Shown: positions 1-8,933, counted from the stretch's first letter. The stretch: 64,000 nucleotides of DNA from Spirochaetia bacterium UBA5763 (GCA_002418835.1 DIEX01000026.1:62001-126000); one strand, 5' to 3'. Translations and numbers: made by a program. The notes: a model not told the origin generated them from the sequence alone.

Positions 1-1
1 G

Positions 2-649
2 CAGAAAAGGCCGAGAAATTTCGAAGATTATGCTGAAAATTTCAAGAGACAGTTTCTTTTTTTCGGAGAGCTTCTCTCCCCTGCTGCAAAAGAAAGGGCT
101 CTCAGGTACTGCAGGTACTTTGATGAAAAAGTGGCACAGATAAGAAAAATAACCTCCTCCATCGATAAAGATAAACGCCCGGCAGTTTACTTTGGAGGGA
201 GATCGGGAAATCCTTTATTGAGCCAGGGGAGAGCAAGTGTTATGCACTGGAATACGGAGGTTTCGGGGGGAAACTTTCTTCCACAGTCAATGGACAATAA
301 TTTCGTCGAAGTGAACATGGAACAGGTCTATGCCTGGGACCCGGAGATCATTATCCTGAGCGGCTGGTGTAAATCTACGGACATTGTTATAAATAACCCG
401 AACTGGAGATCTCTCAGGGCTGTGCGGAGCGGGAAAGTCTATCTTATGCCAGAGGGTGTCTTCACCTGGGACCATGCCAGCGGTGAAAGCGTGATTCTTA
501 TGCTCTACATGGCAAAGATATTCCATCCCGATCTTTTCAGGGATCTGGATATGATTAAAGAGATGAGGTTTTTCTATTCTGAAATATACGGCAGGAAAAT
601 AACCGATGCTGATGCCGGGAGAATCCTGAATCACCTCACTCCAATCTGA
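2..649 (+). CDS. Periplasmic substrate-binding protein of an iron-siderophore/corrinoid ABC importer (5' truncated)
   Basis: The reading frame is open to the left edge of the window, so the N-terminus is missing; an internal GTG at 131 is not a convincing start. The C-terminal lobe has the pattern of the BtuF/FhuD-type binding-protein family (Periplasmic_binding_2): an 'E-I-I-I-L-S-G-W' strand, then 'W..L.AV..GKVYLMP', then a long C-terminal helix region with 'FHPDLF'. Proteins of this family capture ferric siderophores, haem or cobalamin outside the inner membrane and hand them to a permease/ATPase pair, which would lie outside the window. A radical SAM gene follows after 25 bases on the same strand. 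The substrate cannot be read from the sequence. Confidence 0.8.
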   Translation, partial: QKRPRNFEDYAENFKRQFLFFGELLSPAAKERALRYCRYFDEKVAQIRKITSSIDKDKRPAVYFGGRSGNPLLSQGRASVMHWNTEVSGGNFLPQSMDNNFVEVNMEQVYAWDPEIIILSGWCKSTDIVINNPNWRSLRAVRSGKVYLMPEGVFTWDHASGESVILMLYMAKIFHPDLFRDLDMIKEMRFFYSEIYGRKITDADAGRILNHLTPI

Positions 650-674
650 CAGAAAACTTTCTGAGGTATAAAAA

Positions 675-1643
675 ATGCAGTGCAATTATTGTGAACGAAG
701 ATGTGAAATTCCCGAAGGGAAAACCGGTGTCTGCCGCATGTACACTTTTTCCGGAGGGAATATTATTGAACGCTTCCCTCACAGATGGAGCGCATGCAGT
801 ACCTCTGTAATTGAATCCATGCCATTCTATCATGTTTATCCCGGTAGCCGGTGTCTCACAATAGGCACAGCAAGCTGCAATTTCCGCTGCAGCTACTGTT
901 CCAATGCCCATATTGCAAAAGAGGACCCGGAGCTTCAGCAGGAGAAAATGTTTAACATCCCCCCTGTTGAACTTGTTGCCATGGCAAAGAGAATGAACTG
1001 CCGGAGTATAATTTTTAATGTCAATGAACCGGCTGTATCAATCCCTTCACTTATAGAAACCTCACGTGAAGCTGAAAAAGCAGGCATAATGATGGGCTGC
1101 CTGACAAACGGTTACATGACAGAAGAATCAGCAGATATACTGGCCTCAATTTTTTCTTTTTTTAATGTCAGTCTTAAAGGACTATCTGATAATTTTAATA
1201 AAACCTTTATTGGAATCGGATCTTCTGAGCCTGTGCTGAGAAATATCAAACGGCTTGCCACGGACCGTTATGTCGAGATAACGACTCCTGTTATACAGGG
1301 GGAGAATGATAACGAACTGAACTCCATGGCTGAATTTATTGCAGGTATCAACCCATCCATACCCTGGCATGTATTCAGACTCCTCCCTGAGGATGAAATG
1401 AAAGATAAAGAGTATCCGGATATTAGCTTCATCAATAACGCATTGACAGAGGCAAGGAAAAAACTCCCTTATATCTATTTTCATAATTTTGTCGGTTCAG
1501 ACTGGGTAAACACAATATGCCCCTCATGCGGCAGCGTTGTCATTGAACGGTTCAGCCTCGGATGCGGAGGGGACAAGCTTAAAACAGATCACACAACAGA
1601 GGGTTGTTGCAAATCATGCGGCAGAGAAATACATTTACTATAG
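675..1643 (+). CDS. Radical SAM enzyme of the AmmeMemoRadiSam/PflA-like type
   Basis: 322 residues. The radical SAM cluster motif CxxxCxxC is at C68, C72, C75. An N-terminal cysteine group (C3, C6, C10, C20) and a C-terminal pair of CxxC motifs (about residues 280-317) suggest extra metal sites. The segment 'FYHVYPGS....IGTASCNFRCSYC' closely follows the AmmeMemoRadiSam-system and glycyl-radical-activase-like enzymes. It would cleave S-adenosylmethionine to start a radical reaction in the cytoplasm; the substrate is unknown. It sits between an ABC importer binding protein and a gene of unknown function followed by a THEP1-like NTPase, so a role in processing an imported metal complex or cofactor is possible but only inferred. 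Confidence 0.85.
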   Translation: MQCNYCERRCEIPEGKTGVCRMYTFSGGNIIERFPHRWSACSTSVIESMPFYHVYPGSRCLTIGTASCNFRCSYCSNAHIAKEDPELQQEKMFNIPPVELVAMAKRMNCRSIIFNVNEPAVSIPSLIETSREAEKAGIMMGCLTNGYMTEESADILASIFSFFNVSLKGLSDNFNKTFIGIGSSEPVLRNIKRLATDRYVEITTPVIQGENDNELNSMAEFIAGINPSIPWHVFRLLPEDEMKDKEYPDISFINNALTEARKKLPYIYFHNFVGSDWVNTICPSCGSVVIERFSLGCGGDKLKTDHTTEGCCKSCGREIHLL

Positions 1644-1715
1644 CGGTTTACGAAATAATTAGGCCCTGTCATTAAGATTCCGGTATTTGTCTGCGACAAA
1701 ACCGGAATGACAAAT
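1639..1715. repeat. Dispersed palindromic repeat, copy 1 (CTATAGC family)
   Basis: The end of the radical SAM gene runs into CTATAGCGGTTTACG, followed by an inverted repeat that begins TGTCAT and ends ATGACA, with arms around ATTCCGG and CCGGAAT (about 1667-1712). The head and the TGTCAT segment recur near 19561, 28888 and 50661. It could also act as a transcription terminator, although no clear T run follows. Confidence 0.6.
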
Positions 1716-1784
1716 TGAGTACTAATTCAATCGTAACCATCAATAAAAAGAAGCCTAAAATAACACAACAGCAGGAGAGCCTTC

Positions 1785-2921
1785 ATGAGTACTGCAATTA
1801 TTGATGCCCGCGGGTGGCAGAGCAGTTTTGACCTGAAAACCGGAGAGAAAGTACAGCCGGAAAGCGATGCACAGAGGATTGTGAAAGAAGTGCTTCAGAA
1901 ACACCCGTACCCGGGCGACATGGACAAGGCGAGCAATCGCTGGGTCAGTGATACAGCTCTTGAACTTATTGAAAACTACACACCTCGCTTTGTCTTTCTT
2001 TCTTACGCGGCTCAATACTTTTCATTAAGATACAATCCGATGACAGATGAAAACCGTTCAAAATTAATTTCAGAAGCTCTCAATGAAGCAAAACGCTTCA
2101 TTGAATTGTCAGGTTATACCCCGATTATCGTTGGAACCGGAGATATGACACCCCTCATCGGCAATATTGATATAACCAGGCTTGAGGGCCTTGCTTTATG
2201 TACAAACTGGTCAGCAAGATACGCCGGGCTTTATGAACCGAGTGATAAAGATATGACCCTGTTGAATTCACACCCCTTTATTGAAAAAATTATTCCCCGG
2301 GAGGAGATTGTCAGACTCTTCAATGGTACACCTGAACAGGCTCAAAGAGTGCCTGAATTTCTTATGGTGGCCCGGAAAGGTTATGCTTTTAAAGCATTAA
2401 GCCCCACAATGAAGGTCCCGGTTATGACCCCCTCTGACTGTATCACTGTTCCGGTCTTTATACCAGGCTCAGACATTAATGATATAACCGGCATCAGGGA
2501 TGAACTTGAAAAGTTAACAGCTAAGAAAAATATTGCACTCATCATACTGGAAGGTGCAGGAGTAAACGACTTCCCGCTTCCCTACAGATCATGCATTAAT
2601 GGAAAGGAGTGGTTCACTTATGAAACTGGTGATGCCCAGTATCTCACAATATCGTCAGGGGAGCATCGTTTCTTTGATTATCCTAAAGGATATAAATACT
2701 ATGATGAGACGGATGTTAATAACGATTTCCCTTTTTCTGGTTACTTTAAATCGATTCCGGTAAATACTTTTGCCTCTTCTTTTCCGGGGAGGAGCATTGC
2801 TGTTGGGAACAAGAGCATGTTCATGCACATGGTTACAGGCGCAGATATCTGTATTGAATGTTTTTCACGGAATATGTTCAACCAGGGAACAATGGCCGTT
2901 ATACATCGCGATGATAAGTAA
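1785..2921 (+). CDS. Conserved-looking protein of unknown function
   Basis: 378 residues with a mixed alpha/beta look, no signal peptide and no membrane segment. I do not recognise the family. Glycine-rich strand-loop motifs such as 'IIVGTGDMTPL' (about residue 115) and 'ALIILEGAGVNDFPLP' (about residue 255), together with scattered Asp and His, suggest an alpha/beta hydrolase-like enzyme, possibly of the alkaline-phosphatase-like or phosphodiesterase type, but no diagnostic metal motif is clear. The start at 1785 is preceded by CAGGAG. The THEP1-like NTPase follows 15 bases downstream on the same strand, so the two are probably co-transcribed, perhaps with the radical SAM gene upstream. Confidence 0.7.
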   Translation: MSTAIIDARGWQSSFDLKTGEKVQPESDAQRIVKEVLQKHPYPGDMDKASNRWVSDTALELIENYTPRFVFLSYAAQYFSLRYNPMTDENRSKLISEALNEAKRFIELSGYTPIIVGTGDMTPLIGNIDITRLEGLALCTNWSARYAGLYEPSDKDMTLLNSHPFIEKIIPREEIVRLFNGTPEQAQRVPEFLMVARKGYAFKALSPTMKVPVMTPSDCITVPVFIPGSDINDITGIRDELEKLTAKKNIALIILEGAGVNDFPLPYRSCINGKEWFTYETGDAQYLTISSGEHRFFDYPKGYKYYDETDVNNDFPFSGYFKSIPVNTFASSFPGRSIAVGNKSMFMHMVTGADICIECFSRNMFNQGTMAVIHRDDK

Positions 2922-2936
2922 TAATGAGCTGAAAAA

Positions 2937-3410
2937 ATGATCTATATAATCTGCGGAGAGTTAAACCAGGGTAAAACAACCAGAATAAAATCTATTTTTC
3001 AAGAGAATAGGGAGGGTGACGGTTTTATTACTGAAAAAATATTCACAGATTCGATCTTCTGCGGCTATAAAATCACACGGCTGACTACAGGTAATTCTGA
3101 AGTCCTTATACTTAGAACAGAGTTCTTCCCTCTTGAAGATACACCTTTTTTCACAAAGGGCTCATTCAGCTTTTATGAGAAAGGTTTTATCTTTGCCTCT
3201 TCAATAATAGATGATATAATAAATGACAACATCACCCCTGCTTACATTGATGAAATAGGGGCCATTGAACTGGCGGGTAAAGGATTACACGATTCTTTCA
3301 GAAAAATTCTTCAGACTGATAAAACAATTTATTTCGCAGTCCGAAACTGCTTTGTTGATAAGGTAATATCACACTTTACTCTTAAAAATTATACCCTTAT
3401 AAAAATTTAA
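2937..3410 (+). CDS. THEP1-like P-loop nucleoside triphosphatase
   Basis: 157 residues. A Walker A motif GELNQGKT lies at residues 7-14, and a Walker B-like 'YIDEIGAIEL' with a following glycine-rich turn lies near residue 105. Both match the NTPase_1/THEP1 family, small cytoplasmic enzymes that hydrolyse nucleoside triphosphates and whose biological role is poorly defined. The protein is slightly shorter than typical THEP1 (about 175-190 residues). It follows the unknown gene at 1785 closely. In some genomes such NTPases accompany metal-cofactor genes, so it may supply energy to the pathway that the neighbours suggest; that is inference. Confidence 0.75.
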   Translation: MIYIICGELNQGKTTRIKSIFQENREGDGFITEKIFTDSIFCGYKITRLTTGNSEVLILRTEFFPLEDTPFFTKGSFSFYEKGFIFASSIIDDIINDNITPAYIDEIGAIELAGKGLHDSFRKILQTDKTIYFAVRNCFVDKVISHFTLKNYTLIKI

Positions 3411-3451
3411 AACATATTGCAATTTATCCTCATACCTTTTTAAAAGAACCG

Positions 3452-4507
3452 ATGAAAAAAATACGAATAATAGTTTCAGTACTGCTGTTACTGTCGCTCC
3501 TTTTATCCTCGGCAGCTTATAGTCCGGCAGACGCAAAGGGTGCCGCAGCAAAGCAGTACGCACCATGGCAGTTCGCAGTAATAAGTGATACCCAGAACAA
3601 CAGCCGCGAGGATTCAAACAAAGAATGCGTTAATGAAGAGATCCTTGAACTGATTGCAGATGATATCGCAGATATTAAACCTGACTTTGTTCTTGTTTCA
3701 GGGGACCTTGTAAACGGTTGGCTCCGAAACGGCAATACTCCTTATCATGCACAATACAGGGAGTGGAAAAAAATTATGAAACCTGTTTTCCGCAAAGGAA
3801 TTAAAGTCTATGCTGTACGTGGCAATCACGACAGCGGACCGGAGAGACTGGCTTTACGTCCGCTTCCGAAACACCTGGAACCCGGGAAAAAATCTCTTTC
3901 AAAACTTAAAAAAAATTTCAAAAGAGAAATAATCAGAAAACATATACCATGGAACGGCCCGCGCAGAGAGAAGGGACTTACATACACATTTATACATAAA
4001 AATGCCCGCATCATCGGACTTGACCAGTATACAGACGGTCAGCATAAAATTAACCAGACATGGATGAACCGCCAGGTGTCTAAAAAAAGGAAAACCCATC
4101 TCTTTGTGTTTGGACACGAGCCTGCATTCGGTACAGATTATCCGGATAATCTGTCCTTTTATAAAACAAAACGTGACCAGTTCTGGAACAGTATAGGGAG
4201 AGTTTACTTCTGCGGTCATGATCACTACTATAACCGTTCGCTAATTCACGACAGCCGCGGCAACGGGATATGGCAGATCATAAACGGTACAGGTGGAGGT
4301 AAGTTGCAGAAATGGTCAGGGAATTATAAGGAGAGCAGAAGAGTCATGTGCGAATACCATAACAGCGACCACTACGGTTATATCCTGGTTACAGTTGACG
4401 GCGTAAAAGCAACCATTGAATGGAGAGCGCTAGTTGATATCTCTGACAGCGAATGGGAGGTGCTTGACTCTTTTACCTATTCGGCCCGTGGAGCTTCAAG
4501 AAAATAG
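3452..4507 (+). CDS. Secreted calcineurin-like metallophosphoesterase
   Basis: 351 residues with a Sec signal peptide (a lysine-arginine start, then a leucine-rich core to about residue 22). The metallophosphoesterase signature blocks are present in order: 'VISDTQNN' (D46), 'SGDLVNG', 'RGNHDSG', 'FGHEPAF' and 'CGHDHYY'. The first block has DTQ where many relatives have DxH, a variant also known in the superfamily. It probably hydrolyses a phosphoester in the periplasm with a di-metal centre. It starts 41 bases after the NTPase gene, so it may close that operon. The substrate is not predictable. The gene is convergent with trmO. Confidence 0.85.
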   Translation: MKKIRIIVSVLLLLSLLLSSAAYSPADAKGAAAKQYAPWQFAVISDTQNNSREDSNKECVNEEILELIADDIADIKPDFVLVSGDLVNGWLRNGNTPYHAQYREWKKIMKPVFRKGIKVYAVRGNHDSGPERLALRPLPKHLEPGKKSLSKLKKNFKREIIRKHIPWNGPRREKGLTYTFIHKNARIIGLDQYTDGQHKINQTWMNRQVSKKRKTHLFVFGHEPAFGTDYPDNLSFYKTKRDQFWNSIGRVYFCGHDHYYNRSLIHDSRGNGIWQIINGTGGGKLQKWSGNYKESRRVMCEYHNSDHYGYILVTVDGVKATIEWRALVDISDSEWEVLDSFTYSARGASRK

Positions 4508-4523
4508 ACCTGGGGTAATCAGA

Positions 4524-5003
4524 CTATTTGAATCTTTCATCAGATAATATTTTCTCAGCCTTATGAGTGTTCCCTTCGAACCAACCCTTTCTGACATTTT
4601 CACACTTTTCAAAATCAGGAACATAGGGTTTAATGTCAATAACCGGTGAGCCGTCCAGCATATCAACACCCCTTATCCTGAGAATATTTCCATTCACTGA
4701 AACAAGCTCCACAAGGGATAACCCCACAGAATTCGGCCTGGCAGGGGATCTTGTGGCGAATATCCCCCGCTCAACAGTATCGAGAAAAGGTATTACTTTC
4801 AGTTTAGGTTCTTTCACCATGTTCAGGAAAAAGATTACATATATATGTGAAAACCCGTTAAGGTCAGTGAGCCCCTCTTTATATTGATCAAATATTTCAA
4901 TTTCCGCCTCCACATCTTTTGAAGCGGAGGTTTGAACAGGCATGTTCTCCACTGTTTTATAGGGTGAATGTACAACGCCTATGGACTTAAAATGTATATC
5001 CAT
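4524..5003 (-). CDS. trmO: tRNA (t6A37) methyltransferase TrmO (TsaA/VirR family)
   Basis: 159 residues, the usual size of the short TrmO form. The N-terminal 'IGVVHSPY', the family signature 'ATRSPARPNSVGLS' (about residue 88) and the 'DGSPVIDIKPYVP' segment are all intact. TrmO uses S-adenosylmethionine to methylate N6 of threonylcarbamoyladenosine at position 37 of tRNA-Thr, which improves decoding. It is monocistronic here and convergent with the metallophosphoesterase gene, whose stop lies 16 bases away. Confidence 0.9.
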   Translation of the reverse strand: MDIHFKSIGVVHSPYKTVENMPVQTSASKDVEAEIEIFDQYKEGLTDLNGFSHIYVIFFLNMVKEPKLKVIPFLDTVERGIFATRSPARPNSVGLSLVELVSVNGNILRIRGVDMLDGSPVIDIKPYVPDFEKCENVRKGWFEGNTHKAEKILSDERFK

Positions 5004-5220
5004 GTGATTACCTCTTCTCTGAATACATGAAGATAAAATTATTTCTTTACCGGAACTCTGTCAAGAAGCTTACTCCGGCGTTTATAGCGTTTTATGGGGA
5101 GCAATAGATAGCCGTGGGGAATTACCATAATATAAACTTTTATTTCAGAGGAGAAAGATTCTTGTAAAAAGCTCTGTCTTCATATAAATTCAGATTACAT
5201 TTCATAAAAAGGAGGGTCAT

Positions 5221-5535
5221 ATGTCACTCTGCCTGGTTTATATCACAACACCGACTATTGAAGAGGCTGAAATTATCGGGGGTAACCTTGTTTCCAGAAA
5301 GATTGCTGCATGCGTCAATATTGTAGACGGGATGAAATCCATATATAACTGGGAGGGGAAAGTTGAGCACGGGAATGAGGTTATACTTATCGCCAAGACA
5401 AAGATCGCTCTTGTAGGCGAGCTCATCGAAAATGTGAAAGCTCTTCACTCCTATGACTGCCCGGCGATTGTTGCAATCCCCATAATTGACGGCAGCGAAA
5501 GCTTCCTTAACTGGATAAGGAACGAGACAAAATAG
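5221..5535 (+). CDS. cutA: CutA1 divalent-ion tolerance protein
   Basis: 104 residues, the typical length. The family hallmarks are present: 'VYITTP' at the start, 'GNLVSRKIAACVN', 'YNWEGKVE' and the C-terminal 'YDCPAIVAIPI'. CutA1 forms very stable trimers with a ferredoxin-like fold; it was linked to copper and divalent metal tolerance, but its exact role remains unsettled. A strong ribosome binding site (AAAAAGGAGGG) precedes the ATG. No partner gene is adjacent. Confidence 0.93.
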   Translation: MSLCLVYITTPTIEEAEIIGGNLVSRKIAACVNIVDGMKSIYNWEGKVEHGNEVILIAKTKIALVGELIENVKALHSYDCPAIVAIPIIDGSESFLNWIRNETK

Positions 5536-5645
5536 CTTTAAAAGAGCTTCAATGGGCCCTTTTCGTCCGGATTGATTTTTATTAATTATTGACAAACTTT
5601 AAGGCATTAATTCAAATGCAACAACCAATTAACCCGGAGGATCAC

Positions 5646-5744
5646 GTGGGAAAGCAGTATAAACCTGTTGTAAAAAGAAAGCGGGCAAAAAGAAGACTTA
5701 AAAGAAAGAAAAAAGAATTAAAAGCCAAGCTCGCAGGTAAATAG
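5646..5744 (+). CDS. Very small, highly basic protein (32 residues)
   Basis: A GTG start is preceded by GGAGG (5636-5640) at ideal spacing, and the frame ends at a stop followed at once by a hairpin. The 32-residue product begins MGKQYKPVVKRKR; well over half of its residues are Lys or Arg, with no acidic residue except one Glu. Small basic proteins of this type resemble tiny ribosome-associated or RNA-binding proteins. I recall similar 'MGKQY...KRKR' openings in other bacteria but cannot verify a family. The optimal ribosome binding site, clean reading frame and terminator support a real gene. Confidence 0.6.
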   Translation: MGKQYKPVVKRKRAKRRLKRKKKELKAKLAGK

Positions 5745-5770
5745 GGGACCTTTTTCAGGGTCTCCCCTAT
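5741..5770. terminator. Hairpin terminator between the small basic gene and the convergent 840-residue gene
   Basis: ATAGGGGA pairs with TCCCCTAT, with a T-rich loop and A/T-rich flanks. It lies at the 3' ends of two convergent genes and probably serves both. Confidence 0.6.
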
Positions 5771-5779
5771 TTATTCACC

Positions 5780-8302
5780 TCATTTATCTCTGACCGGAAT
5801 TATTTCAAAACTATCTCCTTTTATTAAAAGAGCTTCCGGATTTTTGAAATTTTTTCTGTCAGTGAACCTGATCCAGCATCCTTTACCCCTTAATTCAGGA
5901 ATAAAAAGAGCAGCCTCGCTATTTACAGATAAAGTATCGCCTTTTTCTCTTATAAAAGCTATAAATCCTTTTACCCCCCCCCTTTCAGCCATTGCGGAAG
6001 TGAGAATTGCCAGCTCCTCAGTTGAACCTCCCTGTGAAGATATAACATCCCCGGGGAAACGCGGATTAAAAGTAACACCTTCTTCAACATTATAATGTTT
6101 CAGAATATATGTCTGAAGTGCCGTTATCCCGGCCTGCATATCTTTTAACTCTGTTTCAGAGATCTGTTCAATCCCCCCTTTTTTCCTCAGTACTTTCAGC
6201 ATGCTGTTATACCATAGCGAGAATTCCTTTTCATCTGACATATATGCTGCTGAAACCGATGCTTTATCGCTGTTTTTATAATTAAATTTTTTTGAACTCC
6301 TGTAAACAGTCTCCCCCTCTTTCCCCCCTGCTTCACCTGGGACTCTCTTTTCCATGAATGTAACAACAGGCCTGATGCCTTCAGATATTACCTCCAGCAT
6401 TATTTCAGAAATATCCTCACCTTCACGCTTAAGTTCAGTATCCTTCATTAAATAAAACGGGTACCGGTCATATTCCGAATAGCCTGTATATTTTAATACA
6501 ATGAAATCCGCTTTATCTTCTTTTTTCAGCTTAACTGAAACTGATTCATCTTTCGCAGATATTTCATAAGCCAGAGGTACAGCCTCCCCTCCCCTGCACC
6601 GCAGAGCATAGAGCACCCTTAGATCTTTAAGCCTGAGGAGTGCAAACTCCCCGGTTTCCGCAAGGGATGCGGGGATGAGCTCTTCGCATTCTGTCATATA
6701 TTTTCCGTTTGCAAAGATCCTCACCGTAACCTTGCGTTTAATCCCGTTCCACAAAAACTCCGGATGAAAATCTGTATATCTCCCAGAATAAAAAATGCTC
6801 CCCTTACCCCCCGCGTTTTCAAAAATATCCACAGCATCACGCATCTCCCGCAGATCGCCCCTTATGCTTAAACCTTTCTCCCAGTAGAGAACAGGGTCAA
6901 GCCCGGCATCCATTTCGGAATTCCCCATATAATAATAGTAAAGGGGGTCCCCGGTTGCCGCCATCTTTTCCAGAAGATACCTGCGCCATTGGACAGGAGT
7001 GGATAGACTCTTCTCAACTTCAGATGCAATAACACGGAAAGAGGGGACATCTTCAAACTTTTCACAGTACCGCCGGGCCGCTCTCTTTTCCCCTTTATCT
7101 GCCAGAAATTTTATATATGCCTTAGCATTATCATGCCCGCAGTACCGTAGATGAATTTTATCCATTACAGCGGCGAATTTTTTTTCATCCCTCGAATTGT
7201 AAAAGTCAGCTGTCCATTTCATGTAATAGTCTGAACCTGGAAATCTTTTCCTGTATTGCGAAACTGTTTCTGAAAATTCACTCTCACGTCCGCTGCTGAT
7301 GAGAAGGGGGATAATTGTGTGATAGCTCTCTCCGCATAACGGGTATTCAGTATGAAGATCTTTTGCTTCATTATATAACGTTTCTGTATTATCAATTCCC
7401 GTGGAGTTACGTATTTTCCACATCTTTACTCCGTCGGGGAATCCAGGCTCTGATTTCATTTTACATGATGAGAATATCTCTTCATGCACGCCACTTCCGC
7501 TATTGACCGCGCCTGTAATCTCCGGATTAAGTTCTTTATTATTAAGATCAGTTATAATTACTCTGTAAAAAGTATCCTCTCCATGCTGATTCTCTGCAAT
7601 TTTAAGCAGAAGAGTATAGTCTCTGATACCTTCTATAGTTACCCCGGAAAGGGACTCCTCGCCCGGTATCCCCGAACTCATAACCTCAGCCCTGTTTACA
7701 AAGAGCCTGAATGATCCGTTTGTTATAACCCATATCCTCACAGGCATATCCACTGAAAAGGATGCAGCGGCGTACAGAACACCTCTCCGTTCCGGAATAA
7801 ATCCGAAGGGATAGACTCTGCTCCCCTGCTGAACCTTAATCGATTTGAATTCAGAAAAACCTGCACCGGTTTCGGGAAGGAAGGGATAGTACATATCAGC
7901 TTTCCCGAATTTATGCCAGGGGCCGCATATAAGCCACTTATCGATTCCTTTATAAAGTGAATCCCTGCTGTCAGCATCATTCTCAAGATATCCGGCATAG
8001 TTAATTAATACAAAATATACAGGGCTCACGTCCCCCTCTCTCTCTTTTATTTCTCCAGCGCATACCCTGAAGAGTTTCGCTGTTTTACCCCTTCCCCCCT
8101 CACGGGAGAGTTCCATCAGTTTGACAATATTCCTGTAAGAGTTTACACCTGAAGGATCTTTTAAAAGTTCTGCCGAAAGTTTATTATACAGGGAGAGAGT
8201 GTCCTCCTCACCGGAGAAGAGAAACCCCTTCTCCGCGAAAGCGGGCGTGAAAGCTGATGTAATTATTATAATTGCTGATATAATTTTCAGAGTAAACTTC
8301 AT
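5780..8302 (-). CDS. Secreted large protein with DUF3857-like and degenerate transglutaminase-like C-terminus
   Basis: 840 residues with a clear signal peptide ending near 'AFA' at about residue 23. The first half is helical and TPR-like; a beta-rich segment (about 510-690) resembles the DUF3857 domain that precedes bacterial transglutaminase-like domains. The last 130 residues follow the transglutaminase-like pattern, but the nucleophile position in 'QGGSTEELAIL' is Ser760 instead of Cys, and the later His position appears replaced ('GCWIRFTD'). It is therefore probably a non-catalytic binding protein in the periplasm or on the surface. The gene stands alone, convergent with the small basic gene. 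The family assignment is moderate. Confidence 0.7.
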   Translation of the reverse strand: MKFTLKIISAIIIITSAFTPAFAEKGFLFSGEEDTLSLYNKLSAELLKDPSGVNSYRNIVKLMELSREGGRGKTAKLFRVCAGEIKEREGDVSPVYFVLINYAGYLENDADSRDSLYKGIDKWLICGPWHKFGKADMYYPFLPETGAGFSEFKSIKVQQGSRVYPFGFIPERRGVLYAAASFSVDMPVRIWVITNGSFRLFVNRAEVMSSGIPGEESLSGVTIEGIRDYTLLLKIAENQHGEDTFYRVIITDLNNKELNPEITGAVNSGSGVHEEIFSSCKMKSEPGFPDGVKMWKIRNSTGIDNTETLYNEAKDLHTEYPLCGESYHTIIPLLISSGRESEFSETVSQYRKRFPGSDYYMKWTADFYNSRDEKKFAAVMDKIHLRYCGHDNAKAYIKFLADKGEKRAARRYCEKFEDVPSFRVIASEVEKSLSTPVQWRRYLLEKMAATGDPLYYYYMGNSEMDAGLDPVLYWEKGLSIRGDLREMRDAVDIFENAGGKGSIFYSGRYTDFHPEFLWNGIKRKVTVRIFANGKYMTECEELIPASLAETGEFALLRLKDLRVLYALRCRGGEAVPLAYEISAKDESVSVKLKKEDKADFIVLKYTGYSEYDRYPFYLMKDTELKREGEDISEIMLEVISEGIRPVVTFMEKRVPGEAGGKEGETVYRSSKKFNYKNSDKASVSAAYMSDEKEFSLWYNSMLKVLRKKGGIEQISETELKDMQAGITALQTYILKHYNVEEGVTFNPRFPGDVISSQGGSTEELAILTSAMAERGGVKGFIAFIREKGDTLSVNSEAALFIPELRGKGCWIRFTDRKNFKNPEALLIKGDSFEIIPVRDK

Positions 8303-8398
8303 AAGTTCTATTATCCTTCATCTGTTAACGATAAGTATTTGACACGGTTATTTTATGGAATATATTAGAATAAAGTACAGTACAATTCACGGAAAAAA

Positions 8399-8875
8399 AT
8401 GTTACGAATATATCCCCTGTCACAGAAAAAGTCCCTCTCCCCCATCTGCGCCTACTGGTCTTTCGCCACATGGTACACAAAGAGGAACATCCCTTTTTCA
8501 GCAGTTATGAATGAATACAGAAAAAGATCAGATATGGAGGAGTATCCTTACACTTTCATTGCAACACTGGGGGAACTTCCGGTCGGGATGGTTTCAATTA
8601 AGGAGAGCGAGCTGGCCCGGCGTGAAGAGCTTTCACCGTGGCTCTCAGCCCTTTATGTGGCCCCGGAATACAGGGAGCAGAAAATCGGAGAGCGCCTTAT
8701 CCGCACAGTAATAGATGACTGCCGGAAAAAGAAGATGAAAAGAGTATTTCTTTTCCTGGACAGCCGTAACCTCCTGAAGCTTGAAAAATATTATACAAAG
8801 AGGGGATGGATCTTTTACGATGATGAAACCGATTCGGACGGAAATAAAACGAAGATTTTTTTCTACGAATTGTAG
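8399..8875 (+). CDS. GNAT-family N-acetyltransferase
   Basis: 158 residues. The acetyl-CoA binding motif A is visible as 'LYVAPEYREQKIGERLI' (about residues 80-96), followed by the 'VFLFLDSRN...YYTKRGW' strand-helix typical of the GNAT fold. These enzymes move an acetyl group from acetyl-CoA to an amine; the substrate is not predictable. It is divergent from the 840-residue secreted protein gene, with about 96 bases between the starts. It ends in a long palindrome. Confidence 0.85.
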   Translation: MLRIYPLSQKKSLSPICAYWSFATWYTKRNIPFSAVMNEYRKRSDMEEYPYTFIATLGELPVGMVSIKESELARREELSPWLSALYVAPEYREQKIGERLIRTVIDDCRKKKMKRVFLFLDSRNLLKLEKYYTKRGWIFYDDETDSDGNKTKIFFYEL

Positions 8876-8917
8876 GATTGTAGGGACGCAGCATGCTGCG
8901 TCCCTACAATTCTACAA
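8869..8917. repeat. Long near-perfect palindrome (terminator-like repeat)
   Basis: A perfect 34-base palindrome occupies 8877-8910 (17-base arms around GGGACGCAGCA), extended by TTGTAG and CTACAA outside it with one unpaired base on each side. It overlaps the stop region of the GNAT gene and lies before the convergent hypB end. Palindromes of this 'GTAGGGACGCAGCATGCTGC' type are widespread short repeats in environmental genomes; it may also terminate transcription. Confidence 0.75.
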
Positions 8918-8933
8918 TATTACGGATTATCGA

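Noticed and set aside
8877..8910. Transposon terminal inverted repeat
   Set aside because: It is a single continuous palindrome with no partner end, cargo or transposase nearby; it fits a dispersed repeat or terminator.
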